Source: Streptomyces platensis
Lineage (GTDB): Bacteria > Actinomycetota > Actinomycetes > Streptomycetales > Streptomycetaceae
Direction of reading: 5' to 3'
DNA: 64,000 nt
NCBI RefSeq assembly: GCF_008704855.1
Contig: NZ_CP023691.1
Location: 1,798,001 to 1,862,000, forward strand
The notes under the pieces were generated by a model that had not been told where the DNA came from, did no database searches, and saw only the letters and a list, made by a program, of their open reading frames with translations. The translations under genes were made by a program, and so were the position numbers. Numbering within the stretch: the stretch's first letter is position 1; the number at the start of each line of letters is the position of its first letter. Of this stretch, positions 44,146-52,275 are shown one piece after another.

Positions 44146-44520
44146 TCAGACGGACACCAGGTCGCAGACGAAGATCAGCGTCTCGCCGGGGGCGATCAGG
44201 CCGCCGCCGGCGCCACGGTCGCCGTACGCGAGGTGGGCGGGGATGGTCAGCCGGCGGCGGCCGCCGACCTTCATGCCCTGCACGCCCTGGTCCCAGCCGG
44301 CGATGACCTGGCCGGCGCCCAGCTGGAACTGGAGCGGCTTGCCGCGGTTCCAGCTGGCGTCGAACTCCTCGCCGGTGCTGAAGGACACGCCGACGTAGTG
44401 GACGGAGACGGTGTCCCCGGCCTTGGCGACCGGCCCGTCGCCCTCCCTCAGGTCCACGATCTCGAGCTCGGTGGGAGCCGGGCCCTCAGGAAAGTCGATC
44501 TCGGGCTTGTCGATGCTCAC
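44146..44520 (-). CDS. FKBP-type peptidyl-prolyl isomerase
   Basis: A 124-aa single FKBP domain: SVHYVGVSFSTGEEFDASW, GAGQVIAGWDQGVQGMKVGGRRRLTIP (split) and AYGDRGAGGGLIAPGETLIF. Active-site aromatic and Asp residues (Tyr, Phe, Asp, Trp, Tyr, Phe) are present. It is cytoplasmic, with no signal peptide, and isomerises X-Pro bonds. It lies 57 bp after the FKBP lipoprotein gene on the same strand, in the pafA-to-tatA region conserved in Streptomyces. Confidence 0.95.
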   Translation of the reverse strand: MSIDKPEIDFPEGPAPTELEIVDLREGDGPVAKAGDTVSVHYVGVSFSTGEEFDASWNRGKPLQFQLGAGQVIAGWDQGVQGMKVGGRRRLTIPAHLAYGDRGAGGGLIAPGETLIFVCDLVSV

Positions 44521-44577
44521 GGATGTGCTCCTACTTACGAATCTTTACGATTACGGCGCCAGTCTCGCAGATCAACA

Positions 44578-45486
44578 TCAGTTCACGCTGAGGACGTCCA
44601 CCGAGAACACCACGTCGGAACCGATGGACTTCTGCTGGTCAGGCGTCAGCTTGCTCTTCGGCACCACGACCAGCACCCGGCTGCCGGCCTTCTTGCCCTT
44701 GAGGCCTTCCTTCCAGCCCGGCAGCTGCGCGACCGGCACATCCTGCGCCCCGGGCTGCCCCGGCGCCCAGGTGTTGGCGACGACCTTGCCGTCCTTCCAG
44801 GTCACCGCCGTGTAGTGGGCCCGCACGGTGCTCTTCGCACCGACCGTCGCGCCCTTGCCCTTGATGATCGTCGCGCTCTCGACGTCCTTCGGCGCGTCCT
44901 GGCCCTTGGGGAGGGTGATCTTCGGCGCCTTGCCGTCGATGTTGGTGCCGACCTTGGGGAGATCGCCGTTGTCCTGCGCGACCGGCTTGCCGTCGATCTT
45001 GCTCGGCATGATCTTCTTGAGGTCGACGACGAAGACCAGCGTGGAGTTGGCCGGAATGCTCTGCTGGGCCTGCGCGCCGTAGCCCTTGTCCGGCGGGATG
45101 ACCAACTCGACGCGGCTGCCGAGCTTCTGGCCCACCAGGCCCTCGTCCCAGCCCTTGATGACCTTGCCGCTGCCGATCTCGAAGGTGGCCGGCGCGCCGC
45201 GGTCCCAGCTGTTGTCGAAGGCCTTGCCCTCCCAGGTCTGACCGAGGTAGTTGGCGTTGAGGGCCTCGCCCTTCTTCACCGCCGGCCCGTCGCCCTCTTT
45301 GAGGACCTTGACCTGAAGCTTCTTGGGCGGAGTGCCCTGGCCCTTGTCGACCTTGGGCTTGGCATCCGCCTGCCCACTCACCTTCGGCGCTGAGCCGCCC
45401 TCGGATGAGTCGTCATTGCCGCAGGCCGCTGCGGAAACGAGGAGCAGGGGCACGGCGATCAGGGCTGCGATTCGGCGTCGGCGCAC
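44578..45486 (-). CDS. Lipoprotein with tandem FKBP-type isomerase domains
   Basis: The 302-aa protein starts at GTG 45486. The signal peptide ends in the lipobox VSAAACGN, so it is probably anchored outside the membrane. A Ser/Gly/Lys-rich linker precedes FKBP domain 1 (about 75-160: LNANYLGQTWEGKAFDNSW, VIKGWDEGLVGQKLGSRVEL, DKGYGAQAQQSIPANSTLVF) and a second, more diverged domain (about 205-302: VRAHYTAVTWKDGKVVANTW, WKEGLKGKKAGSRVLVVVP). Domain 2 lacks several active-site residues and may be a chaperone module. It probably assists folding of secreted proteins. Confidence 0.9.
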   Translation of the reverse strand: MRRRRIAALIAVPLLLVSAAACGNDDSSEGGSAPKVSGQADAKPKVDKGQGTPPKKLQVKVLKEGDGPAVKKGEALNANYLGQTWEGKAFDNSWDRGAPATFEIGSGKVIKGWDEGLVGQKLGSRVELVIPPDKGYGAQAQQSIPANSTLVFVVDLKKIMPSKIDGKPVAQDNGDLPKVGTNIDGKAPKITLPKGQDAPKDVESATIIKGKGATVGAKSTVRAHYTAVTWKDGKVVANTWAPGQPGAQDVPVAQLPGWKEGLKGKKAGSRVLVVVPKSKLTPDQQKSIGSDVVFSVDVLSVN

Positions 45487-45548
45487 GTATATCCCTCAAA
45501 ACGGGCTGCGATCAATGAATGGACGGAGCCACTCTAGCCACGCCACGC

Positions 45549-45588
45549 GAAAGTGGCGGGGCCGTGTCACGCGGACCCCGCCACTTTC
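45549..45588. terminator. Hairpin terminator between pafA and the FKBP lipoprotein gene
   Basis: GAAAGTGGCGGGG (45549-45561) pairs with CCCCGCCACTTTC (45576-45588), giving a 13-bp perfect stem. It lies 129 bp beyond the pafA stop and 63 bp upstream of the lipoprotein start. Confidence 0.65.
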
Positions 45589-45716
45589 CCATCCAGTCGG
45601 CACTCTCACCGGCACCACATGCTCGGGACGCCGTCACTCGACCGGGTCGGATCCCCACGGTGCGTTACGCGGGGAATCCGTCCCCGATACAGCGGCGGCA
45701 TACCTCCCGCAGCGGG

Positions 45717-47078
45717 TCACATTCCTGCGATCAGCTTCTCCACCCGGTCGTCCACGGAACGGAACGGGTCCTTGCACAGCACCGTGCGCTGCGCCTGGTC
45801 ATTGAGCTTGAGGTGCACCCAGTCGACCGTGAAATCGCGGCGCTGCTCCTGCGCCCGGCGAATGAAGTCGCCGCGCAGCCTGGCACGGGTGGTCTGCGGC
45901 GGCACCGATTTGCCCTCGAAGATCTTCAAGTCATTGCAGATCCGCGCCGCTTGCCCCTTCCGCTCCAGGAGGTAATAGAGCCCCCGGCGGCGGTGGATGT
46001 CGTGATACGCGAGGTCTATCTGCGCCACTCGCGGGTGCGACATGGTGATGTTGTTCTTTGTCCGGTACCGCTCGATGAGCTGATGTTTCATCACCCAGTC
46101 GATCTCGGTCGAGACCCGGTCGAGCTCCTCGTCCCGGATCGCTTCGAGGGTGCGGCCCCACAGCTCCAGGACCCGCTCGACGAGGCCGGTACGGATTCCG
46201 CGGCGGTCGCAGAAATCCACGGCCTTTTCGTAGTACTCCTGCTGCACCTCGAGCGCTGATGCCTCGCGCCCGCTGGCCAGCCGCACCTTGCGCTGACCGG
46301 TGATGTCATGGCTGACCTCACGGATGGCCCGGATCGGGTTCTCCAGCGTCAGATCGCGCATGACCGTGCCCGCCTCGATCATGCGCAGCACGAGGTCGGT
46401 GGCGCCGACCTTCAGCATCATGGTCGTCTCGGACATGTTGGAGTCACCGACGATGACATGGAGCCGCCGATAGCGCTCGGCGTCCGCATGCGGTTCATCG
46501 CGGGTATTGATGATCGGCCGGGAGCGGGTGGTCGCCGAGGAGACGCCCTCCCAGATGTGCTCCGCACGCTGGCTGACGCAGTAGACGGCGCCACGCGGGG
46601 TCTGGAGCACCTTGCCCGCGCCGCACAGCAGCTGACGGGTGACGAGGAACGGAATGAGGATGTCCGCGAGCCGGGAGAACTCGCCATGGCGGGCGACGAG
46701 ATAATTCTCGTGGCAGCCGTAGGAGTTTCCCGCCGAATCGGTGTTGTTCTTGAAGAGATAGACGTCGCCCGCGATTCCCTCCTCATGCAGGCGGCGTTCG
46801 GCGTCGACGAGCAGGCCTTCGAGAATGCGCTCACCGGCCTTGTCGTGGGTGACCAGCTCGGTCACGTTGTCGCACTCGGGAGTTGCGTATTCCGGGTGCG
46901 AACCCACGTCCAAGTACAGGCGGGCGCCGTTCCGCAGGAAGACATTGCTGCTGCGGCCCCATGACACGACACGGCGGAAGAGGTACCGCGCCACTTCGTC
47001 AGGCGACAGTCGGCGCTGTCCCCTGAACGTGCACGTGACGCCGTACTCGTTCTCCAGCCCGAAAATGCGGCGGTCCAT
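45717..47078 (-). CDS. pafA: Pup-protein ligase PafA
   Basis: A 453-aa carboxylate-amine ligase of the glutamine-synthetase fold. It begins [18 protein letters not shown] and contains [39 protein letters not shown] and [18 protein letters not shown]. It uses ATP to activate the C-terminal Glu of Pup and attaches it to lysines of target proteins. The Dop-specific loop is absent, which distinguishes it from the paralogue at 52276-53787. The ATG is 9 bp after the MFS gene stop, so read-through from that gene is likely. Confidence 0.98.
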   Translation of the reverse strand: MDRRIFGLENEYGVTCTFRGQRRLSPDEVARYLFRRVVSWGRSSNVFLRNGARLYLDVGSHPEYATPECDNVTELVTHDKAGERILEGLLVDAERRLHEEGIAGDVYLFKNNTDSAGNSYGCHENYLVARHGEFSRLADILIPFLVTRQLLCGAGKVLQTPRGAVYCVSQRAEHIWEGVSSATTRSRPIINTRDEPHADAERYRRLHVIVGDSNMSETTMMLKVGATDLVLRMIEAGTVMRDLTLENPIRAIREVSHDITGQRKVRLASGREASALEVQQEYYEKAVDFCDRRGIRTGLVERVLELWGRTLEAIRDEELDRVSTEIDWVMKHQLIERYRTKNNITMSHPRVAQIDLAYHDIHRRRGLYYLLERKGQAARICNDLKIFEGKSVPPQTTRARLRGDFIRRAQEQRRDFTVDWVHLKLNDQAQRTVLCKDPFRSVDDRVEKLIAGM

Positions 47079-47087
47079 GACTGAACA

Positions 47088-48347
47088 TTACGCCTGACGG
47101 CCTGCTCTGAAACCGGGTTCGGCCGCACCGTTTCGATCATTTTCCGCCGGGGCGGCCACGAGCGTCCGCCGTACGGGATCCCCAAGAAATCGCTTCGTCG
47201 ACAAAAGGACGAGCATCGCGGCGACCCCGCCGGCCCCCGCCACCGCGAAGCCCGCGACCGCGCCACCGCTCTCCACCGCCGGGCCCACGACCGCGGCCCC
47301 CACCGAGGCTCCGACGCCGAACGTCGTCACCAGCCAGGAAAACGCCTCCGTCACCGTGCCCTTGGGCGCATGCCGGTCCACCACAACGAACGCGCAGGCC
47401 AGCGCCGGCGCCAGGAACACACCGGCGACACCGGTCAGCACCGTCATCCCGACCACGTCCGGCACCAGCACCAGCGGCACATAGCCCACCGCCAGCAGAC
47501 AGACCAGCAGCCGCAGCCGGCTCTCCGGCCGCCCCGGCCACTCCCGGGCGCCGTAGGCGAGGCCGCCGGCCAGCGCGCCGACACCGAGCGCGGACAGCAG
47601 CACGCTGGAGACCATTCCGCCACCGTGCTCATCGGCGTACGCCACCGCCGCGACCGCGATCGACCCCATGGCCAGCCCCACGAAGAGGAACGCTCCGATC
47701 AGCACCAGCAGCCCGGCCGAGCGCAGCGCCCCCAGCCAGTGCGCCTCCCGGGGCTCGCTGCGCCACTCCCGGGACGGCCTGGACACGACGACGGAGAGCG
47801 CGCCGAGCACTCCGAGCAGGTTGATCACCCACAGCGCCGCCCCCTCGGACCAGGCCGCCACGCACAGCGTCACCAGCAAGGGCCCCACCGCGTACATGAC
47901 TTCCTGGGCCACCGCGTCCAGCGCGTAGGCGGCGTGCACCCGATCCGCGCGCTTGAGGACCCCGGGCCACAGTGCCCGCAGACCGCCCTCCAGGGGCGGG
48001 GTGAAGAAACCGGCGATCACCATGGCGACGTAGGCCGGCCACAGCACATCCAGGCCGACGGCCGCCAGCAGCGCCATGCCGAGCGCCGAGAGCACCGAGG
48101 CGGGCAGCATCACCCGCGGCTGTCCGTACAGGTCCACGGCCCGGCCGAGCAGCGGCTGCCCGATGGCGTTGCAGACGCCGTAGACCGCGGAGAGCGCCCC
48201 GGCCAGGGCGTAGCTGCCGCCCTCGGCGCGTACGAACAGGACCACGGCCAGCGCCGCGGTGGCGTTCGGCAACCTGCCGACCAACGTCCCCGCCAGGAGC
48301 CGGGCCGCATGCCGGGTCCTGAGCAGCTCCGCGTATCCCGCGGCCAT
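47088..48347 (-). CDS. MFS-family transporter
   Basis: The 419-aa protein has 12 predicted helices. The N-terminal half contains LVGRLPNATAALAVVLFV and AVYGVCNAIGQPLLGRAVDLYGQPRVM, a loop-2 motif of drug-exporter-type MFS members. The substrate is unknown. It is divergent from a LacI gene and directly precedes pafA. A perfect palindrome lies in the gap to the LacI gene. The position inside the pup-proteasome locus is seen in other Streptomyces, as far as I recall, and no functional link is known. Confidence 0.9.
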   Translation of the reverse strand: MAAGYAELLRTRHAARLLAGTLVGRLPNATAALAVVLFVRAEGGSYALAGALSAVYGVCNAIGQPLLGRAVDLYGQPRVMLPASVLSALGMALLAAVGLDVLWPAYVAMVIAGFFTPPLEGGLRALWPGVLKRADRVHAAYALDAVAQEVMYAVGPLLVTLCVAAWSEGAALWVINLLGVLGALSVVVSRPSREWRSEPREAHWLGALRSAGLLVLIGAFLFVGLAMGSIAVAAVAYADEHGGGMVSSVLLSALGVGALAGGLAYGAREWPGRPESRLRLLVCLLAVGYVPLVLVPDVVGMTVLTGVAGVFLAPALACAFVVVDRHAPKGTVTEAFSWLVTTFGVGASVGAAVVGPAVESGGAVAGFAVAGAGGVAAMLVLLSTKRFLGDPVRRTLVAAPAENDRNGAAEPGFRAGRQA

Positions 48348-48383
48348 CCCCGCCCCTTTCCGGTCCGGCCGAACCGGACGTGT

Positions 48384-48410
48384 TACGTATAACCTTCGCC
48401 GTTATACGTA
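48384..48410. promoter_or_regulatory. Operator between MFS and LacI genes
   Basis: TACGTATAAC (48384-48393) faces GTTATACGTA (48401-48410), giving 10-bp perfect arms with a 7-bp spacer. It is strongly AT-rich in a GC-rich context and centred 50 bp upstream of the MFS start. It is the best candidate binding site of the adjacent LacI regulator. Confidence 0.75.
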
Positions 48411-48468
48411 CCATGACGCCAACCCGCGGTCCAACCGCCATGGCCGAACGTGAGGAGCGATATACCCG

Positions 48469-49629
48469 GTGAGCAGTAACGAGGCCACACCGTCCACCGG
48501 TGCGAACACCGTTCCCCAAGCTCTCGAATCCGCTCGGACAGGGGAGGCCCCCATCACCGGTGCGGCCGGCGCCGCGCGCCCCGGGGGCCCGGCCGCCGCC
48601 CGCGTCACCAGCCGCGACGTGGCCCGCGCCGCCGGTGTCTCGCAGGCCGCCGTTTCGCTCGTCCTGGGCGACAAATGGCGCGGCCGGGTCTCCCCCGGCA
48701 AGGCGGAAGCCGTCCGCGCCGCCGCCCGCGAGCTGGGCTACCGGCCCAATCTCGCCGCCCGCAGCCTGCGGATGGGCCGCACCCGTACGGTGCTGCTGGT
48801 CGTCCCCGCCCTGACCACCGAGTTCTTCGCCCGCGTCTACACCGGCGCCGCCCGGGTCGCCGCCGACCACGGCTTCGGCGTGGTCCTCTACCCCTCCCCC
48901 GAAGGCATCGGCCCCGCCCGCGACCCGTTCGACTCCGCCGCGGCCACCCTGGACGGAGTGATCGCCTCGTCCATGGCCGCCGAGGCGCTCGCCGCGCTCC
49001 GGGACGCGGATCTGCCGCTGGTCATGCTGGACAGCGACCCCGACGACGACCGGGCCGGTGCCACCGTCAACCTCGATATCGCCGACGGCGTACGGCAGTT
49101 GACCGGCCATCTGACCGCCCTCGGCCACCGCCGCATCACCCACCTCGCGGCCGATGTCCGGTCCTGGACCTTCGAGGTACGCGCCCGCGCCGTCGCCGAC
49201 AGCCTCCGGAACGTCCCCGGCGCTCTGCTGCGCCGTCAGCCGGCCGCCCTCCGCGTGGACGCCGGGCTGCACGCCGCGCACGCCGCCCTCACCGAGCCCG
49301 GCCCCCGCCCCACGGCGCTGCTCTGCGACGACGACATCATCGCCGCGGGCGCCTGCAAGGCCGTCCGCCGCCTGGGCCTGCGCGTCCCCGAAGACGTCTC
49401 CGTCACCGGCTTCGACGACCTGGCCCTGGCCGTCGCCGTCGAACCGGAGCTGACGACCGTACGGCTGCCCGCCGAGGAGTTCGGCGAGGCCGGGATGCGG
49501 GCCCTGATGACGGTGCTCGACGGACGCCCGGCGGACGCCCCCACCCTGCCCGTGGAACTGGTCACCCGCGGCTCCACCGCCCCGCCCCAGGACACCCCCG
49601 GACATGCCGCGCGCCCCGGCGGGCGGTGA
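48469..49629 (+). CDS. LacI-family transcriptional regulator with N-terminal extension
   Basis: The 386-aa protein has its HTH at about 46-95 (VTSRDVARAAGVSQAAVSLVLG, then RVSPGKAEAVRAAARELGYRPN) and a periplasmic-binding-like effector domain (VVPALTTEFFARVYTGAARVA, VTGFDDLALAVAVEPELTTVR). The HTH is preceded by about 45 residues not found in LacI relatives, part of which (PQALESARTGEAPI) is encoded by a dispersed repeat. The GTG at 48469 is the only nearby start in frame; GAGGAG lies 12 nt upstream, a long spacing. It probably represses the divergent MFS gene. Confidence 0.9.
   Translation: MSSNEATPSTGANTVPQALESARTGEAPITGAAGAARPGGPAAARVTSRDVARAAGVSQAAVSLVLGDKWRGRVSPGKAEAVRAAARELGYRPNLAARSLRMGRTRTVLLVVPALTTEFFARVYTGAARVAADHGFGVVLYPSPEGIGPARDPFDSAAATLDGVIASSMAAEALAALRDADLPLVMLDSDPDDDRAGATVNLDIADGVRQLTGHLTALGHRRITHLAADVRSWTFEVRARAVADSLRNVPGALLRRQPAALRVDAGLHAAHAALTEPGPRPTALLCDDDIIAAGACKAVRRLGLRVPEDVSVTGFDDLALAVAVEPELTTVRLPAEEFGEAGMRALMTVLDGRPADAPTLPVELVTRGSTAPPQDTPGHAARPGGR
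48512..48554. repeat. Dispersed Streptomyces-type repeat, copy 2 (inside the LacI gene)
   Basis: It begins TTCCCCAAGCTCTCGAATCC and ends GGAGGCCCCCATC. It aligns along its length with 26031-26073. It is translated as part of the N-terminal extension of the LacI regulator. Confidence 0.65.
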
Positions 49630-49677
49630 CCCACCGGGGCGCGTGAACCGGGCCTCGGGCCCGAAATCGGTACCTCG

Positions 49678-50514
49678 TCAGAGCAGCGGGCCGGACTCCC
49701 CGTCGGAGTCGTCCTTGCCCTTGGCGCCCTTGCCGCCGGATCCTTCGTCGGACGCCCCGGCCTCGCCGGCACCGGCGTCCGCGTCAGCCGCCGGCTCCTT
49801 GGCGCCCTCGGCGGTCTGCTCGTCCAGGAGCCGCGACAGCTGCCGCCCCAGGATCCGCTTGAACTTGCGCTGCTGCGGCCGCGTGCGGTCCAGGGTGGCG
49901 ACCTCGAGCTGTTCGGCGGTCAGGGTGCGCTCACCGCCGTTGGTGTCCCGCGACAGCGACTCCACGGCCAGCTTCAGCGCCTCGGCCAGCGTCATGCCGT
50001 CGCGGTGCCGCTGGTCGAGATAGCTGCTGATCTGGTCGGCGTTGCCACCGACGGCCACCGACCCGTGCTCGTCCACGATCGAGCCGTCGTGCGGCAGCCG
50101 GTAGATCTGGTCGTCCTCCGGCGCGGCGCCGACCTCGGCCACGATCAGCTCGACCTCGTAGGGCTTCTCCGCGGCGCTGGAGAAGATCGTGCCGAGCGTC
50201 TGGGCGTAGACATTCGCCAGGCCGCGCGCGGTCACGTCCTCCCGGTCGTAGGTGTAGCCCCGCAGATCGGCATAGCGCACACCGCCGATCCGCAGATTCT
50301 CGAACTCGTTGTATTTGCCGACGGCCGCGAAGGCGATCCGGTCATAGATCTCGCTGACCTTGTGCAGAGCCCGGGAGGGATTCTCGGCGACGAAGACCAC
50401 GCCGTCGGTGTATTGCAGCACCACGACACTGCGGCCGCGCGCGATGCCCTTGCGGGCGTATTCGGCGCGGTCGGCCATGGCCTGCTGGGGTGAGACATAG
50501 AACGGCGTCGACAC
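49678..50514 (-). CDS. prcA: 20S proteasome alpha subunit
   Basis: A 278-aa protein that starts at GTG 50514. The N-terminal gate segment is [23 protein letters not shown] (first half), followed by [13 protein letters not shown] and the proteasome fold. There is no catalytic Thr. The C-terminal 50 residues are acidic and Gly/Ala-rich, as in actinobacterial PrcA. Seven alpha subunits form each outer ring and receive the C-terminal tail of the ARC ATPase. The gene lies 90 bp after prcB, with a repeat element in the gap. Confidence 0.97.
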   Translation of the reverse strand: MSTPFYVSPQQAMADRAEYARKGIARGRSVVVLQYTDGVVFVAENPSRALHKVSEIYDRIAFAAVGKYNEFENLRIGGVRYADLRGYTYDREDVTARGLANVYAQTLGTIFSSAAEKPYEVELIVAEVGAAPEDDQIYRLPHDGSIVDEHGSVAVGGNADQISSYLDQRHRDGMTLAEALKLAVESLSRDTNGGERTLTAEQLEVATLDRTRPQQRKFKRILGRQLSRLLDEQTAEGAKEPAADADAGAGEAGASDEGSGGKGAKGKDDSDGESGPLL

Positions 50515-50551
50515 CGGCTATCCGTCCCTTCCTGTCAAGAGCTCTCTCAGT

Positions 50552-50583
50552 GGCTGGGGGCACACCCAGCGGGAGCTGGGGAG
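50552..50583. repeat. Dispersed repeat between prcB and prcA
   Basis: GGCTGGGGGCACACCCAGC followed by GGGAGCTGGGGAG. CCCAGC-GGGA-GCTGGG can form a small hairpin in the prcBA transcript. It is related to 39656-39685. Confidence 0.55.
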
Positions 50584-50604
50584 CATTGCGGAACATCCGT
50601 TCCG

Positions 50605-51450
50605 TCAGAGCAGCGCGGCGCGCGGACCGTCGGGCTGCTCCAGGCGGCGCTCATGAATGGCACGGGCGACCTCCGCGACCTCGGATTCGGTCAGCTTCTT
50701 GAAGCCGTCCTCGGTGATCACCGTGACGATCGGGTAGATCCGCCGAGCCATGTCCGGTCCGCCGGTCGCCGAATCGTCGTCCGCGGCGTCGTAGAGCGCC
50801 TGGACGACGGCCGTGACCGCCTGATCCTCCGTGAAGTCCTCCTGGAAGAGCTTCTTCAGGGCGCTGCGCGCGAAGAGCGAGCCGGAACCCGTCGCCGCGA
50901 AACCCTGCTCTTCCGAGCGTCCGCCGGTGACGTCGTACGAGAAGATACGGCCCTTCTCGCGGTCCAGGTCATAGCCGGCGAACAACGGCACCACGGCCAG
51001 GCCCTGCATGGCCATCCCGAGATTGCTGCGAATCATCGTCGACAGACGATTCGCCTTGCCCTCCAGGGAGAGTTGGGCACCCTCGACCTTCTCGAAGTGC
51101 TCCAGCTCCAGCTGGAAGAGCTTGACCATTTCCACCGCGAGGCCTGCCGTGCCCGCGATGCCGACCGCCGAATACTCGTCGGCCGGGAAAACCTTCTCGA
51201 TGTCACGCTGCGCGATGACATTGCCCATGGTCGCCCGCCGGTCACCGGCGAGCACCACGCCCCCGGGGAACGCCGCGGCGACGATCGTCGTGCCGTGCGG
51301 CGCCTCGATGGCACCCTGCACCGGCGGCAACGGGCGATTGCCCGGCAGCAGATCGGGCGAGTGCGCGCCGAGGAAATCCATGAACGACGAGGATCCAGGC
51401 GTCAGGAAGGCAGCTGGTAGACGCCCGGTGCTTCGAGTATTGGCTTCCAC
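50605..51450 (-). CDS. prcB: 20S proteasome beta subunit
   Basis: A 281-aa protein that starts at GTG 51450 with AAGGAAA upstream. A 53-residue propeptide ends EAPHG, and autocleavage would expose Thr54 ([21 protein letters not shown], split), the N-terminal nucleophile. Lys and Asp positions of the active site follow. It forms the inner rings of the 20S particle that degrades pupylated proteins. The first 49 bp overlap the 3' end of the endonuclease-like gene in another frame. Confidence 0.98.
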   Translation of the reverse strand: MEANTRSTGRLPAAFLTPGSSSFMDFLGAHSPDLLPGNRPLPPVQGAIEAPHGTTIVAAAFPGGVVLAGDRRATMGNVIAQRDIEKVFPADEYSAVGIAGTAGLAVEMVKLFQLELEHFEKVEGAQLSLEGKANRLSTMIRSNLGMAMQGLAVVPLFAGYDLDREKGRIFSYDVTGGRSEEQGFAATGSGSLFARSALKKLFQEDFTEDQAVTAVVQALYDAADDDSATGGPDMARRIYPIVTVITEDGFKKLTESEVAEVARAIHERRLEQPDGPRAALL

Positions 51451-51761
51451 ACGTTTCCTTCCGGATATGCGATGGCCCTGCGCATGGCGACGGGGTCATC
51501 CCTCAACTTGCCGAGTGCCGAGTTGCAGTTGATGCACCGTACGCCTCGGACCTTACCCGTATCGGGGGTGTGATCCACATGCCCGGGGCCCGGCTCGGGA
51601 CGGATCGGACGGAGACCGGCCGCTCCTTGATCATCGCGCCCGCCCGGCGGCGCCCCGCACCCGCCGGGGCCGGCGGACCGGCTTTCGGTGTACGGCACTC
51701 CCAGCGCCGCGCCGGGCGCGTGCCGTGGTGCCTTCCCGGGTGTACGAGGTGCCGCGGCCAT
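51402..51761 (-). CDS. Endonuclease VII-like (HNH) protein, probably degenerate
   Basis: The C-terminal half carries [20 protein letters not shown] then [11 protein letters not shown], matching recombination endonuclease VII-type HNH proteins found between pup and prcB in Streptomyces. The expected first zinc pair (CxxC before HVDH) reads RPIR, with both codons CGT, one transition away from TGT. The second His of the HVDHxH motif is Pro. The N-terminal 55 residues are Pro/Gly-rich and unlike the family. The start at 51761 is the best ATG, but is uncertain. It is likely non-functional or has a new role. It overlaps the prcB start by 49 bp. Confidence 0.55.
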   Translation of the reverse strand: MAAAPRTPGKAPRHAPGAALGVPYTESRSAGPGGCGAPPGGRDDQGAAGLRPIRPEPGPGHVDHTPDTGKVRGVRCINCNSALGKLRDDPVAMRRAIAYPEGNVWKPILEAPGVYQLPS

Positions 51762-51867
51762 GACGGCCGTCGCCTCTCCCCGGATGTCGCCCGAAGGCTG
51801 CGCGCGGTCATTCCCTGCACCGCGCGCAACGCTTCGGCCCCCCTGCATCGAACCTGTCCGGTTCGCT

Positions 51868-52086
51868 CTACTCCCCGCCCTTTTGCACGAAGCTCCGAAC
51901 GAAATCCTCTGCGTTCTCCTCGAGGACATCGTCGATCTCGTCCAGCACCGAGTCCACGTCGTCCGACAACTTTTCCTGGCGTTCCTTGAGGTCTTCGGAA
52001 GCCTCCGCTTCCTGCGTCTGCTCCTCGACCTCTTCGGTGGAACGCGTGGCCTTGGCCTGTCCGCCGCCGCTGTCCTTGGTCGCCAT
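51868..52086 (-). CDS. pup: Prokaryotic ubiquitin-like protein Pup
   Basis: A 72-aa protein that starts MATKDSGGGQAKATRSTEEV and ends in FVQKGGE. It is disordered and highly acidic, with the ARC-binding helix DDVDSVLDEIDDVLEENAED. The C-terminal residue is encoded as Glu (GAG before TAG), so it can be ligated by PafA without the deamidation that GGQ-type Pup needs. The ATG at 52086 is chosen because upstream residues are not Pup-like. The order is dop-pup-endonuclease-like-prcB-prcA. Confidence 0.97.
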   Translation of the reverse strand: MATKDSGGGQAKATRSTEEVEEQTQEAEASEDLKERQEKLSDDVDSVLDEIDDVLEENAEDFVRSFVQKGGE

Positions 52087-52275
52087 GTCCCTCACCCCGC
52101 TCGGTTCGCCCCGCTCGATGTGACCTTCAAGATCCGACCCTACAAGCAGGGTCCGACATCGGCCCTGCACTTGCTGCAACGCCCGGGAGTCACCTCGATG
52201 ATTCCCGCCCCGCGACGATTTCAGCCGTGGATCGGCCGTGGATCGCCACAAAATCTGTCGTGCACCTGCCGCGAC

